Source: Caulobacteraceae bacterium (lineage in GTDB: Bacteria > Pseudomonadota > Alphaproteobacteria > Caulobacterales > Caulobacteraceae). Taken from it: DNA of 64,000 bases. Every line of letters starts with the position of its first letter. The first letter of the stretch is position 1. The position numbers were made by a program, and so were the translations under genes. Below the pieces are notes generated by a model that worked only from the letters and a program-made list of their open reading frames with translations, was not told where the DNA came from and did not search any database. The DNA is taken from the NCBI GenBank assembly GCA_027489335.1, contig JAIXZX010000005.1, positions 23,125-87,124 of the forward strand, given 5' to 3'. This document shows positions 11,787 through 21,521 of this stretch, in pieces.

Positions 11787-12521
11787 ATGGCAAACAAGGT
11801 TCGCAAAGACGCCGCCGAGGCCCTGGACGGGCTTCTGTTTGACGGCATGACCATCATGGCCGGGGGCTTTGGCCTCTGTGGCATTCCTGAAAACCTGATC
11901 GCAGCGATCCGCGCCCATGGGGTGAAGGACCTGACGGTGATCTCCAACAACTGCGGGATCGACGGCTTCGGCCTCGGCGTGCTGCTGGAGAACCGCCAGA
12001 TCAAGAAGATGATCAGTTCCTATGTGGGGGAGAACAAGCTGTTCGAGCAGCTCTATCTCTCCGGCGAGCTGGAGCTGGAATTCAACCCCCAGGGCACCCT
12101 GGCTGAGCGCATCCGCGCCGGCGGCGCCGGCATTCCCGCCTTCTTCACCAAGACCGGCGTCGGCACCCTGGTGGCCGAGGGCAAGGAAGTCCGCGAGTTT
12201 GACGGCGAGCTCTATGTGATGGAGCGCGGCCTGACTGCCGATCTCTCGATCATCAAGGCCGATGTGGGCGACACCGCCGGCAACCTGGTCTTCCGAAAGA
12301 CCGCCCGGAACTTCAATCCCATGATGGCCACGGCCGGCGCCAAGACGGTGGTCGAGGTGGAGCGGCTGGTGGCCCCGGGCGACCTGGACAAGGACCACAT
12401 CCACACGCCGGGCATCTATGTGGACGCCATCTTCGAGGGCGCGACCTTCGAGAAACGCATTGAGCGCGTGACCACGCGGCCGCGGGCCGTCGAGGGCGCC
12501 GGCGCCGGAGAAGAAGTCTGA
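11787..12521 (+). CDS. scoA: 3-oxoacid CoA-transferase subunit A
   Basis: The 244-residue alpha subunit of a class I CoA-transferase (succinyl-CoA:3-ketoacid type), which moves CoA from succinyl-CoA to acetoacetate in ketone-body or polyhydroxybutyrate breakdown. The glycine-rich motif [11 protein letters not shown] near the N-terminus and the [13 protein letters not shown] segment are family hallmarks. Start: ATG 11787, with AGGA about 8 bases upstream; the frame is open a little further upstream but without a ribosome site. Its TGA overlaps the ATG of the B subunit by one base (TGATG), so the two subunits are translationally coupled. Confidence 0.93.
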   Translation: MANKVRKDAAEALDGLLFDGMTIMAGGFGLCGIPENLIAAIRAHGVKDLTVISNNCGIDGFGLGVLLENRQIKKMISSYVGENKLFEQLYLSGELELEFNPQGTLAERIRAGGAGIPAFFTKTGVGTLVAEGKEVREFDGELYVMERGLTADLSIIKADVGDTAGNLVFRKTARNFNPMMATAGAKTVVEVERLVAPGDLDKDHIHTPGIYVDAIFEGATFEKRIERVTTRPRAVEGAGAGEEV

Positions 12522-13165
12522 TGGCCTGGACACGGGACAAGATGGCCGCCCGCGCGGCCCGCGAGCTGCAGGACGGCTTCTATGTGAACCTGGGTATCGG
12601 CATCCCGACGCTGGTAGCCAACTACATCCCGGCGGGCGTCGAGGTGACGCTGCAGAGCGAGAACGGCATGCTGGGCATGGGTCCCTTTCCCTATGAGGGG
12701 GAGGAGGACGCCGACCTGATCAACGCCGGCAAGCAGACCATCACCGAGCTCGACTCCTCCTCCTATTTCTCATCTGCGGACTCGTTCGCCATGATCCGTG
12801 GCGGCCACATCGACCTGTCCATCCTGGGCGCCATGCAGGTGGCCGCCAATGGCGACCTGGCCAACTGGATGGTGCCGGGAAAGATGGTCAAGGGCATGGG
12901 CGGCGCCATGGATCTGGTGGCCGGCGTCAAGCGCGTGGTCATCGTCATGGAGCACAGCGAAAAGTCCGGCGCGCCCAAGCTGGTCAAGGCCTGCAACCTG
13001 CCCCTTACGGGCCAGGGCGTTGTCGATCTGGTGATCACCGATCTAGGGGTGTTCGAAGTCGATCGCGGCCGCTCGCCCCTGCGTCTGGTGGAGCTGGCCG
13101 AGGGCGTCACCCTCGATGAGGTGCGCGCCAAGACCGAGGCGTCCTTCGAGGCCGCGGTTGCGTAA
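12521..13165 (+). CDS. scoB: 3-oxoacid CoA-transferase subunit B
   Basis: The 214-residue beta subunit. It carries the catalytic glutamate in the motif [14 protein letters not shown] (about residues 45-55), which forms the glutamyl-CoA thioester intermediate in class I CoA-transferases. The C-terminal [11 protein letters not shown] is also typical. It is coupled to the A subunit by a one-base stop/start overlap and ends the two-gene operon. The preferred acyl substrate (acetoacetate or another 3-oxoacid) is inferred from similarity to the SCOT group and is not proven. Confidence 0.93.
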   Translation: MAWTRDKMAARAARELQDGFYVNLGIGIPTLVANYIPAGVEVTLQSENGMLGMGPFPYEGEEDADLINAGKQTITELDSSSYFSSADSFAMIRGGHIDLSILGAMQVAANGDLANWMVPGKMVKGMGGAMDLVAGVKRVVIVMEHSEKSGAPKLVKACNLPLTGQGVVDLVITDLGVFEVDRGRSPLRLVELAEGVTLDEVRAKTEASFEAAVA

Positions 13166-13228
13166 CCCTTCCAAAGGGGGCGACGAAGGGATGGCGTAAG
13201 GCCCTCTCGCCCCGCTGAAAGGACGCCC

Positions 13229-13831
13229 ATGAAGACCTCCACCCTTGCGGCGATGGTGCTTGGCCCGCTGGCCCTCCTCACCGCCGCCGCCGCGCCGGCG
13301 AAGACGCCGCCCCCCGTCGCCCCTGGCCAGGCGGTCGCCGTGCTGGCCGGAGGCTGCTTCTGGTCGGTGGAGCATGAGCTGGAGCAGATCCCAGGCGTCG
13401 TTGACGTGGTGGTCGGCTATGCCGGCGGAGCGAAGGCTAATCCTACCTATCAGAACCATGACGGCCATCTGGAAGCCGTGCGGGTGGTCTATGATCCGGC
13501 CAGGCTGAGCTATGAGCAGCTGACGCGGGGCTTCTTCCGCCGCATCGACCCCACCGACCCGAACGGCCAGATCTGCGACCAGGGTCCTTCCTACCGGACC
13601 GCGATCTTCTATATGTCCGGCGCCGAGCGGGACGCGGCCCTGCGGGTGAAGGCCGAGGTGGCCAAAACCCTGGGCAAGCCGGTGGCCACCGAAATCCGCC
13701 CCGCCGCCCGGTTCTGGATGGGCGAGGCCTATCACCAGGACTTCGCCGAGAAGAATCCCGGCCGCTATCAGGCCTACAAGGTCGGCTGCGGCCGCGAGCG
13801 GGCGATCAAGGCCGTGTGGGCAGGCCGGTGA
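13229..13831 (+). CDS. msrA: peptide methionine-(S)-sulfoxide reductase MsrA, exported
   Basis: A 200-residue MsrA, which reduces methionine-S-sulfoxide in damaged proteins. The nucleophile is Cys43 in the signature AGGCFWSVEHELEQ. Further family motifs are GYAGGAKANPTYQNHDGH and GEAYHQDF, and a C-terminal Cys (KVGCGRER) may be the resolving residue. A Sec-type signal peptide (about 22 residues, ending in an Ala run before Pro-Ala-Lys) predicts periplasmic action, unlike the common cytoplasmic MsrA. AAAGGA precedes the ATG. Its 3' end overlaps the converging glycosyltransferase gene by 26 bp. Confidence 0.93.
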   Translation: MKTSTLAAMVLGPLALLTAAAAPAKTPPPVAPGQAVAVLAGGCFWSVEHELEQIPGVVDVVVGYAGGAKANPTYQNHDGHLEAVRVVYDPARLSYEQLTRGFFRRIDPTDPNGQICDQGPSYRTAIFYMSGAERDAALRVKAEVAKTLGKPVATEIRPAARFWMGEAYHQDFAEKNPGRYQAYKVGCGRERAIKAVWAGR

Positions 13832-15353
13832 CAGGGTCCCGCGGCTGAGGCGCAAAGCCTTCGCCGACGAAGATCTCCGCCCGCCGGCTCCGCTCGCCGT
13901 CCAGCCACACATTGACGAACTCGTTCTCGCCGGTCGTGGCGAAGTCGGCCTTCATCTCTGCGGTGAAGTCCGGCTCCAGGCTGAGCGCCAGGATGCGGTC
14001 GCCGTCGTCCGCCGTCAGGGGCGCCTCGGCCTCGGCCTGGTTCTGCGGGCTTGAGGTGCGCACCCACATGCGAAGGGGCGCGGCGTCTGGGCGGGCGAAA
14101 TAGTCCCGTCCGTAATAGGCCGCGGCGTTGAACATGAACCGGTCGTCGACGGCCAGGGCGCTCACCCGCAGGTCATGCATCGCCCGGTCGGTCAGCGCCT
14201 CGGTCATCTGCGACCAGCCCTTGGCCCGCTTGAAGCCGTTGGCCATTCCGGCCCGCTCGGCCAGGTCCGGTGAGATGACAAAGGCGAGAAAGGCTGCGGC
14301 CAGCAGGCCCTGGGTGGCCAGGGCGGCGATGAACCACGCCCGCGCCCGCCAGCGCAGCAGCCAGGCGGCCACCAGGATCACGCCCGCCACATAGCCGGCC
14401 GCTGTCCAATTGGCGTTGGCCCGACTGAGCAGGGCCTGGAATGTCACGATCAGGAAGGGCGGCAGGGCGAAGCACAGCAGGGTCAGGTCAGCCGCCGTCA
14501 ACCTGCGCCGCCAGGCCAGCAGGGCGCCGCCGCCGACCAGGACCGCGAAGGGAATTGGGCCAAAGACGCCGAACTGGGAGCCGATGAATTCGACCATGGC
14601 TCCGGGATGGAACAGGTCGCCCGGGCTCCAGTTGGCGTTGGCCGCCGTGTGCTGAACGGTGGAGAAGCCGTGCAGAGCGTTCCAGATCATATTGGGCGCC
14701 ATGACGACCGCCATTGCGCCAGCCGCCGCGCCGATGGCGCCTGGCGTCCAGACCCGGCGGGCCTCACGGCTCACCACCATGTGCAAGCCCACCCCGATCA
14801 GGGCGTAGATGGCGGCGTACTTCGAAAGGAAGGCCAGACCGAGCAGGCCGCCGGCCCCGGCGGCTGCGACCCATCGCCGCCGTCCCTCCGTCTGCGGAAG
14901 GTAAACATAGGTCGCCAGAGCCCAGACCAGGGCCGCCAGCAACGGCGCGTCAGTGGCCACCACCGCCGAGGACAGCTGCACGCCGGGCATCAGGTGGTAG
15001 AGGGCGCAGGCCGCCAGGGCCACCTCAGGTCCATAGAGGCGCCGTGCGAGCACGAAGACGCCGAGCGCCGTCGCCGCCTGGAAAAGGGGCGCCGACAGCC
15101 GCACGAACGGCTCGGCGTCGCTGCCGAGCGTCGTCGCCCAGATGGCCCAGGCCACCATGGGGGGCTTTGAAAAATAACCGAAATCCAGAGTCCGCGACCA
15201 CAGCCAGTACTGGGCTTCGTCGGGATAGAGCTCCAGCGGCGTGATGAAGATGGCCGCCAGCCGCACCGCGGTCAGGGCGACCGTGATCCACAAAGCCATC
15301 CGCCAGGCGGCCATGGCGGGATCAGCAGGCGAGGGCGTGGCGGCGTTGGACAA
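13806..15353 (-). CDS. glycosyltransferase family 39 (PMT/ArnT-like) membrane protein
   Basis: A polytopic membrane protein of about 515 residues, related to dolichyl/undecaprenyl-phosphate-sugar-dependent transferases (GT39, PMT_2, ArnT). The first periplasmic loop has the acidic motif ELYPDEAQYWLWSR with the presumed catalytic Asp-Glu, then FGYFSKPPMVAW. At least ten hydrophobic segments follow, then a soluble C-terminal tail. Such enzymes add a sugar from a polyprenyl-phosphate donor to lipid A, lipids or proteins at the periplasmic face; the acceptor is unknown. TTG 15353 was chosen as start because GGGAG sits 6 bases before it; the frame is open to 15437, and an internal ATG at 15314 is the alternative. 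The tail overlaps the msrA 3' end. Confidence 0.85.
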   Translation of the reverse strand: MSNAATPSPADPAMAAWRMALWITVALTAVRLAAIFITPLELYPDEAQYWLWSRTLDFGYFSKPPMVAWAIWATTLGSDAEPFVRLSAPLFQAATALGVFVLARRLYGPEVALAACALYHLMPGVQLSSAVVATDAPLLAALVWALATYVYLPQTEGRRRWVAAAGAGGLLGLAFLSKYAAIYALIGVGLHMVVSREARRVWTPGAIGAAAGAMAVVMAPNMIWNALHGFSTVQHTAANANWSPGDLFHPGAMVEFIGSQFGVFGPIPFAVLVGGGALLAWRRRLTAADLTLLCFALPPFLIVTFQALLSRANANWTAAGYVAGVILVAAWLLRWRARAWFIAALATQGLLAAAFLAFVISPDLAERAGMANGFKRAKGWSQMTEALTDRAMHDLRVSALAVDDRFMFNAAAYYGRDYFARPDAAPLRMWVRTSSPQNQAEAEAPLTADDGDRILALSLEPDFTAEMKADFATTGENEFVNVWLDGERSRRAEIFVGEGFAPQPRDPVTGLPTRP

Positions 15354-15470
15354 GGGCGGCTCCCGAAACGGTGCGGACGTTTGCTCGCCCAGGAGGCGCT
15401 GTAAAGGTCCAGGCGCCTTGCGGTGTGGCGCCGTCACAACAGGTCACCGCCGTCATAAATCCATCACCTA

Positions 15471-15485
15471 CAAGTGGCCCACTTG
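15471..15485. promoter_or_regulatory. perfect palindrome in the TonB-receptor promoter region
   Basis: CAAGTGGCCCACTTG is a 7-1-7 perfect dyad. GGCTGTATAGAG, a possible -10 region, follows directly. It lies 75 bp before the receptor ATG, where an operator would be expected. The regulator is unknown. Confidence 0.4.
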
Positions 15486-15560
15486 GCTGTATAGAGCGCC
15501 GGACTCGGGGCGATTGTGCGTACGCCCGCTCCGGGGCTCGATGGAGAGGGGAATCTCACA

Positions 15561-18500
15561 ATGACTTCTATGAAGCGGCTCGCCGGCGGCGCAGCTCTCA
15601 CGGCGCTCGTCTGCGCCATGGGCAGCGCGGTCTATGCGCAGGAAACCACCGCGGCGATCCGTGGTGAGGTAATCACCGAGGCGGGGGCCCCGGTCAGCAA
15701 CGCGACCATCACTGTGGTCCACACGCCGTCCAACACCCGGTCGGTCACCACCAGCAACACCCAGGGCGTGTTCGACGCCCGCGGCCTTCGCGTCGGCGGT
15801 CCGTACACCATCACGGTTGTGGCGCCGGGCTATGGCCAGCGCACCCAGCAAGATGTGTTCCTGACGCTCGGGGAAACCACCCGCCTGAGCTTCGACCTCT
15901 TCTCCGAAGTTTCCGAACTCGTCGTCACCGCGACGCCTGGCGAGGCCAGCACCGGCGTCCGCCGGGTGCTTGACGAGACCGCGATCGAAAGCGTCGTCTC
16001 CGTCACCCGCGACATCCGCGACCTCGCCCGCCGCAGCCCGCTGGTCACCCAGAACACCCGGGGCGACGGCGGCATCTCCATCGCCGGCTCCAATCCGCGG
16101 AACAACCGCATCACCATCGACGGCGCCCAGGCCCAGGACGACTTCGGCCTGAACACCGGCGGCACCCCCACCCGTCGCGGCCCGATCTCGCTGGACGCGG
16201 TCGAGCAGTTCACCGTCGACGCGGTTCCCGTCGATGTCGAGAACGGCGACTTCTCCGGCGGCGCCCTTGACGTCGTGCTGAAGTCCGGCGGCAACGACTT
16301 CAGCGGCAGCCTGTTCGTCAACTACCTCAATGACGGCATGGTCGGCCGCTCGATCCGTGGCAACGACATCCCCTCGCAGGTCAGCCAGAACAACTGGGGC
16401 GCCTTCCTGTCCGGCCCGATCTGGCAGGACCGTCTGTTCTTCGCGGCCTCCTACGAAATCTATGAGTCCACCGACACGACCTCGACCGGTCCGGAAGGCG
16501 CGGGCTTCGCCAACTCCGTCCGCGGCGTGAACCAGGCCCTGATCGATCAGGTCACCGGCATCTTCGACGCCAACTACGCCACCGAATTCGACGTCGGCAC
16601 GATCGCCCGCACCAAGCCGATCCTGGATGAGAAGTACTCGTTCAAGATCGACGCCAACCTGACCGATCGCCATCGTCTGGCCCTGACGGCGCGCTACGCC
16701 CTGTCGGAAGTCTATCAGCGCACCAACATCACCACCTCCACGGCGGGCCTCGACTCCCAGTGGTACCTGACCGGTGAAGAGGACTACTCCTACACCGGTG
16801 AGCTGAACTCGGACTGGACCGACACCTTCTCGACCCAGCTGCGCGTCACCCTGCGCGACTATGAGCGCCGCCAGCTGCCGCCGTCCGGCCAGGAATTCTC
16901 CGACGTCCAGGTCTGCCTTGCGCCCACCAGCGGCGGCTCGGCCACCACCTGCGACCTCGCCGGCGCCGCCAACCCCTCGATCCTGCGGTTCGGTCCCGAC
17001 GAGTTCCGCCACGCCAACGAACTGGCCACCGACAACCTCACGGTCCAGCTCAAGGGTGAATGGGCGCTCGGCGAGCACCTGCTGAAGTTCGGCTTCTCCA
17101 CCCAGGAGCAGGAGATCTTCAACATCTTCATCCCGACCCAGGATGGTCAGTACTACTTCGACTCCATCGCCGACTTCGCCGCCGGCCGCGCCAGCCGCCT
17201 GCGCTATACCGACGCCATCGGCAGCCTGAGCACCCGCGACGCCGCGGCGGCTCTGAAGTACCGCCTGAACTCGGTCTTCTTCCAGGACACCTACGACATC
17301 ACCCCGGACCTGACGGTCTCGGCTGGTCTGCGCTACGACTGGTACACCAACGACGAAAAGCCGCCGCTGAACGTCAACTTCCTGGCCCGCAACGGCTACA
17401 CCAACCAGACCACCTATGATGGCCGCAGCGTGATGATGCCGCGGGTCTCCATCGACTGGCAGGCCACTGATCGCCTGAAGGTCCGCATCGGCGGCGGTCT
17501 GTTCTCCGGCGGCGTGCCGGACGTGCTGGCCTCCAACTCCTACGGCGGCGGCGCGGGCTTCCTGACCTCGGGCGTGGACATCCAGCGCAGCGGCGCGACC
17601 TTCATCGAGACCACCGGCACCCCGGGCTTCAACCAGACCATCGGCTCTGCGGCCCTGGATCTGGCGCGCGCCAACCCCCAGACCTTCTATGACATCCCGG
17701 CCGCGGTCCGGGCCTTCCAGGGCGGCGGCTCGGCCTCCCCCACGACGGAAGTGGCCGCCTTCGCTCCCGGCTTCCAGTTCCCCTCGGACTGGAAGGTGTT
17801 CCTGAACGCTCAGTATGAGCTGTGGGACGGCTGGAACCTGGGCCTCGACGTGGTCGGCACCCAGGTGCGCAACGGCCTCTATGTCCGCGACACCCGCGCC
17901 AATCAGCTCGTCGTGAACGGCGTCGGCCAGTTCACGCCGGACGGCCGCATCCGCTACGACGGCGTCGGTGGCACGGCGGCGCAACGGGCTGCGGCGGGCA
18001 TCTCGTCGCAGAACCTGGGCTCGGCCCGCGACCTCGTCATCTTCAACACCGACGAGGGCAAGGGTCTGGTCGCTGCGGTCTCGCTGCAGAAGACCTTCGA
18101 CTTCGGTCTCGATGTGGTGGGCAGCTACACCTATCAGAACATCGACGACTTCTCCTCGTCCCTGCGGTTCAGCTCCACCCAGAGCTCGAGCTACCAGTCG
18201 CCGGCGGGCCTGGACCCCAACGAGCCGGCCTATGGCTCCTCGTACGAAGAGATCGAGCACAGCTTCAAGTTCCAGGCGAGCTACGCCCGGTCCTTCCTGT
18301 GGGATCTGGAAACCCGCGCCACCCTGTTCGCTGAAAAGCGCTCGGGCCGCGGCACCACCTTCACCATGGGCGACCTGTCCTCGGGCCGCGGCCCGGTGTT
18401 CGGCGTGAACCGCGGTTCCAACCACCTGCTCTACGTGCCGGACATGTCGGGCAATGGCGGGGCCAGCGGGCTCGACTACGGCCTGGTGCGCTTTGCCGAC

Positions 18501-18911
18501 GTCTCCACCCGTGACAACTTCATCCAGGCTGTGAACCAGTTCGGCCTGCCGCAGAACCAGATCGTTCCCAAGGGCTACTACCAGAACGACGACATCCACC
18601 TCGTCGACCTGCAGCTCAGCCAGGAACTGCCGTCCTACTTCCCGGGCCACAAGTTCCGCCTGGTCCTCGACCTGCAGAACGTTCTCAACATGATGAACGA
18701 CGAGTGGGGCATCGTGGAGGAGTACACCGACGTCAACAACCTGGTCAGCGTCAGCTGCGCCAACGCGGCCGGCACGGCGGTGGCCAGCGGCGATCCCACC
18801 TGCGCGCGCTACCGGTACTCGAACTTCAACGCCAACGGCCTGCGCGAGAACATCGACAACAACGGCAAGTCGCTCTGGGCTGTCCAGGTCGGCCTGCGCT
18901 ACGAATTCTGA
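15561..18911 (+). CDS. TonB-dependent receptor, Oar-like, with carboxypeptidase-regulatory domain
   Basis: A 1116-residue outer-membrane receptor. In order: signal peptide (to about residue 25, ending in VYAQ), a carboxypeptidase-regulatory-like Ig fold (about 27-110), a plug domain (about 120-240, with ISIAGSNPRNNRITIDGAQ), and a 22-strand-type barrel to the C-terminal aromatic residue (LRYEF). Such Oar-like receptors import large substrates by TonB energy; here the ligand is unknown. ATG 15561 was chosen as start (signal peptide begins there; GAGAGGGG about 9 bases upstream). A strong terminator follows and no TonB/ExbBD gene is nearby. The agmatine genes downstream have their own start region, so a functional link is only positional. 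Confidence 0.92.
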   Translation: MTSMKRLAGGAALTALVCAMGSAVYAQETTAAIRGEVITEAGAPVSNATITVVHTPSNTRSVTTSNTQGVFDARGLRVGGPYTITVVAPGYGQRTQQDVFLTLGETTRLSFDLFSEVSELVVTATPGEASTGVRRVLDETAIESVVSVTRDIRDLARRSPLVTQNTRGDGGISIAGSNPRNNRITIDGAQAQDDFGLNTGGTPTRRGPISLDAVEQFTVDAVPVDVENGDFSGGALDVVLKSGGNDFSGSLFVNYLNDGMVGRSIRGNDIPSQVSQNNWGAFLSGPIWQDRLFFAASYEIYESTDTTSTGPEGAGFANSVRGVNQALIDQVTGIFDANYATEFDVGTIARTKPILDEKYSFKIDANLTDRHRLALTARYALSEVYQRTNITTSTAGLDSQWYLTGEEDYSYTGELNSDWTDTFSTQLRVTLRDYERRQLPPSGQEFSDVQVCLAPTSGGSATTCDLAGAANPSILRFGPDEFRHANELATDNLTVQLKGEWALGEHLLKFGFSTQEQEIFNIFIPTQDGQYYFDSIADFAAGRASRLRYTDAIGSLSTRDAAAALKYRLNSVFFQDTYDITPDLTVSAGLRYDWYTNDEKPPLNVNFLARNGYTNQTTYDGRSVMMPRVSIDWQATDRLKVRIGGGLFSGGVPDVLASNSYGGGAGFLTSGVDIQRSGATFIETTGTPGFNQTIGSAALDLARANPQTFYDIPAAVRAFQGGGSASPTTEVAAFAPGFQFPSDWKVFLNAQYELWDGWNLGLDVVGTQVRNGLYVRDTRANQLVVNGVGQFTPDGRIRYDGVGGTAAQRAAAGISSQNLGSARDLVIFNTDEGKGLVAAVSLQKTFDFGLDVVGSYTYQNIDDFSSSLRFSSTQSSSYQSPAGLDPNEPAYGSSYEEIEHSFKFQASYARSFLWDLETRATLFAEKRSGRGTTFTMGDLSSGRGPVFGVNRGSNHLLYVPDMSGNGGASGLDYGLVRFADVSTRDNFIQAVNQFGLPQNQIVPKGYYQNDDIHLVDLQLSQELPSYFPGHKFRLVLDLQNVLNMMNDEWGIVEEYTDVNNLVSVSCANAAGTAVASGDPTCARYRYSNFNANGLRENIDNNGKSLWAVQVGLRYEF

Positions 18912-18935
18912 TCGATCCTGATCGGAACGAGACCT

Positions 18936-18965
18936 GGGGGGCGGCTTTCGAGCCGCCCCCTTTTT
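18936..18965 (+). terminator. intrinsic terminator of the TonB-dependent receptor gene
   Basis: A stem with GCGGCT/AGCCGC core plus flanking G5/C5, a TTCG tetraloop and a T5 tract. It begins 25 bases after the stop codon. Confidence 0.9.
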
Positions 18966-19070
18966 CGTGGGCGCGGGCTTCAAGGCGCCGCTTGACCTTG
19001 TGGGTCCGTAAGCCCATCTGCGCCGGTTCTGTCTGGCCCGCGGGCGTGCGCCCGTGAGAGGGAAATACTG

Positions 19071-20075
19071 ATGAGCCTTGTCGTTCCTGCCGAATGGGCG
19101 CCGCACCGGGCCATGTGGCTGGGCTTTCCCAGCCATGAGGATCTGTGGGGCGACGACTACGCCCAGGCCCAGGCCGAGGTGGCCGCCCTGGCCCGCGCCC
19201 TGGCTGGTCCAGGGCAGGAGTCCGTTCGCCTGATGACCGGCTCGCCCGAGGGCGAGGCCGCCGCCCGACGTATGCTCGGCGATGTGGCCGGGATCGAGAT
19301 CATCGCCGGCGCCTTCGGCGACATCTGGCTGCGGGACACCGGCCCCATCTTCGCCCGCCAGGGGGAGGGCTGGAGCGCCCGGGGCTTCCGCTTCAACGGC
19401 TGGGGCGGCAAGTATGTCTATCCCCATGACGAGACCGTCGCGGCCCAGATCGCCGGTCATGCCGGCGTGCCGCTGGCGTCCAACGCCTTCATCCTGGAGG
19501 GCGGCGCGCTGGATCATGACGGGTTTGGCACCGTGCTCACCACGGGCCAGTGCCTGCTGAACCCCAACCGCAATCCGGGCTGGAGCGCAGAGGTCGCCGA
19601 GGCCGCGCTCGCCGCCGCCCTCGGGGTCCGCAAGACCCTGTGGCTGGGGGATGGCCTGCAGAATGACCACACCGACGGCCACGTGGACAACCTGGCCCGC
19701 TTTGTCGCCCCAGGGGTTGTGGTCTGTCCGGTCGCCTATGGCCGCGGCGACCCGAACATGGACGCCTATGACGACGCCGCCCGGCGCCTGGCCGGAATGA
19801 CCGACGCCAGCGGAGAGCGGCTGAAGGTGGTGCGCATCCCGTCGCCCGGCTGGATCGAGAACGCCGATGGCGACTACGTGCCGGCCTCGCACATGAACTT
19901 CATCATCGCCAATGGGGCGGTGATCGTGCCCACCTATGCGCAGCGCCCGGGCGAGATGGCCATCCAGGCCCTGGAGACCGTCTTCCCCGATCGCAAGGTC
20001 ATCGGCCTGCCGTCCGCCGCCATTCTTACCGGCGGCGGTTCCTTCCACTGCATCACCCAGCAGGAGCCCGCCTGA
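19071..20075 (+). CDS. aguA: agmatine deiminase
   Basis: A 334-residue member of the peptidyl-arginine-deiminase-like family (PF04371). It hydrolyses agmatine to N-carbamoylputrescine and ammonia. Visible motifs: WLRDTGPIF (substrate and catalytic Asp region), the His-containing NDHTDGHVDN, and the C-terminal nucleophile Cys327 in GGGSFHCITQQ. The stop overlaps the start of the next gene by one base (TGATG), and the partner encodes the next enzyme, which strongly supports the agmatine assignment over generic guanidine deiminases. Length is slightly short for the family (about 340-370) but complete. Confidence 0.93.
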   Translation: MSLVVPAEWAPHRAMWLGFPSHEDLWGDDYAQAQAEVAALARALAGPGQESVRLMTGSPEGEAAARRMLGDVAGIEIIAGAFGDIWLRDTGPIFARQGEGWSARGFRFNGWGGKYVYPHDETVAAQIAGHAGVPLASNAFILEGGALDHDGFGTVLTTGQCLLNPNRNPGWSAEVAEAALAAALGVRKTLWLGDGLQNDHTDGHVDNLARFVAPGVVVCPVAYGRGDPNMDAYDDAARRLAGMTDASGERLKVVRIPSPGWIENADGDYVPASHMNFIIANGAVIVPTYAQRPGEMAIQALETVFPDRKVIGLPSAAILTGGGSFHCITQQEPA

Positions 20076-20953
20076 TGGCCCGCATCATCAAGGTCGCCGC
20101 CATCCAGACCGCCTACGACCTGAACCTGGACGCCAACATCAAGAAGACCGCTGGCTTCATCCGCGAGGCCGCCGGCCAGGGCGCGCAGGTTGTCCTGCCG
20201 TCTGAGCTGTTCCAGGGCCCGTATTTCTGCGTCACCCAGGAGGAGCACTGGTTCGCCACGGCCCATCCCTGGCGCGAGCACCCCTGCGTCACCGCGCTCG
20301 CCCCTCTGGCGGCGGAGCTCGGGATCGTCCTGCCGATCTCGATCTATGAGCGCGAAGGCCCGCACTATTTCAACAGCGTGGTGATGATCGACGCCGATGG
20401 CTCGCCCATGGGGGTCTATCGCAAGAGCCACATCCCCGACGGGCCGGGCTATCAGGAGAAGTATTATTTCCGTCCCGGCGATACGGGCTTCTGCGTCTGG
20501 GACACCCGGTTCGGCAAGGTCGGCGTCGGCATCTGCTGGGATCAGTGGTACCCCGAGGCCGCCCGCGCCATGGCGCTGATGGGCGCCGAGGTGCTGTTCT
20601 ATCCTACGGCCATCGGCTCTGAGCCCCATGACGAGACCCTGGACACGGCCGCCCCATGGCGTCGCGCCATGCAGGGGCATGCGGTCTCCAACGTGATCCC
20701 GGTGGTCGGCGCCAACCGCACGGGCTTCGAGCCCTGGGCGGGCTATCCTGGCGGCGGTCAGCGGTTCTACGGCTCGTCCTTCATCGCCGACCACCGGGGC
20801 GATCTGGTGGCCGAGTTCGGCAAGGATGAGGAAGGCGTGCTGGCGGCAGAATTCGACCTGGACTTCCTGACCACCCACCGGGCGGCCTGGGGCTTTTTCC
20901 GCGACCGGCGCACCGATCTGTACGGCGCCCTGAGCGGCCCTCGCCCGGCCTGA
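20075..20953 (+). CDS. aguB: N-carbamoylputrescine amidase
   Basis: A 292-residue nitrilase-superfamily amidohydrolase that converts N-carbamoylputrescine to putrescine, CO2 and ammonia. The Glu-Lys-Cys triad is visible as Glu44 (LPSELFQGPYFC), Lys117 (YRKSHIPDGPGY) and Cys154 (GVGICWDQWYPEAAR). Both the length and the FQGPYFC segment are typical of AguB. Translational coupling to aguA gives a complete two-step agmatine-to-putrescine route. An arginine decarboxylase was not found in the window. Confidence 0.95.
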   Translation: MARIIKVAAIQTAYDLNLDANIKKTAGFIREAAGQGAQVVLPSELFQGPYFCVTQEEHWFATAHPWREHPCVTALAPLAAELGIVLPISIYEREGPHYFNSVVMIDADGSPMGVYRKSHIPDGPGYQEKYYFRPGDTGFCVWDTRFGKVGVGICWDQWYPEAARAMALMGAEVLFYPTAIGSEPHDETLDTAAPWRRAMQGHAVSNVIPVVGANRTGFEPWAGYPGGGQRFYGSSFIADHRGDLVAEFGKDEEGVLAAEFDLDFLTTHRAAWGFFRDRRTDLYGALSGPRPA

Positions 20954-20993
20954 GCCCTGGCGCGAGCCTGGGCGGGACCCTAGGCTCACGTCC

Positions 20994-21521
20994 ATGATCG
21001 AGACCGAGCGGCTCATCCTGCGACGCTGGCGCGACGACGACCGGCCGGCCTTCCAGGCTATCTGCGCCGACCCGCAGGTGATGGACTGGCTGGGCGGCGT
21101 CCTGTCCCCGCACGAGGCCGACGCCCGCCTGGCGCGGGTCGAAGAGACCTTCGACCGCCTGGGCTACGGCCGGTTCTGCGTCGAGCGCCGCTCTGACGGC
21201 CGCGTGCTGGGGTGGTGCGGGGTCATGCCCGCCCATGAGAGCCAGCCTATCGCCGGCACGCCGGAGATCGGCTGGCGGCTGATTCCGCAGACCTGGGGCC
21301 AGGGCTACGCCACCGAAGCGGCCGCGGCCGTCCTGGTTGACGCCTTCCGGCGCGTGGGGCTGACGGAGGTTTGGGCCTATACCAGCCCGCACAATCTTCG
21401 GTCCCAGGCCGTCATGCAGCGGCTGGGCCTGGCGCGGCGCTCCGATCTCGACTTTGAAAACCCGAATGCCGCTGCGGACGATCCCTTCCGCCCCGCGTGG
21501 GTCTGGGTGGCGACCCCTTAG
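20994..21521 (+). CDS. GNAT family N-acetyltransferase (RimJ/RimL-like)
   Basis: A 175-residue acetyltransferase with the RimJ/RimL-type opening IETERLILRRWRDDD and the acetyl-CoA pyrophosphate-binding loop in PQTWGQGYATEAAAAVL (motif A), then the motif B region with NLRSQAVMQRLGL. The acceptor is probably a protein N-terminus or a small amine, but cannot be named from sequence. It lies 40 bp after aguB and may be co-transcribed. Its last four bases overlap the end of the converging phosphatase gene. Confidence 0.88.
   Translation: MIETERLILRRWRDDDRPAFQAICADPQVMDWLGGVLSPHEADARLARVEETFDRLGYGRFCVERRSDGRVLGWCGVMPAHESQPIAGTPEIGWRLIPQTWGQGYATEAAAAVLVDAFRRVGLTEVWAYTSPHNLRSQAVMQRLGLARRSDLDFENPNAAADDPFRPAWVWVATP

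Noticed and set aside
15468..20048. A 1526-codon open frame on the minus strand
   Set aside because: It runs antisense through the TonB receptor and aguA. It has no recognisable motif and lacks codon-position bias.
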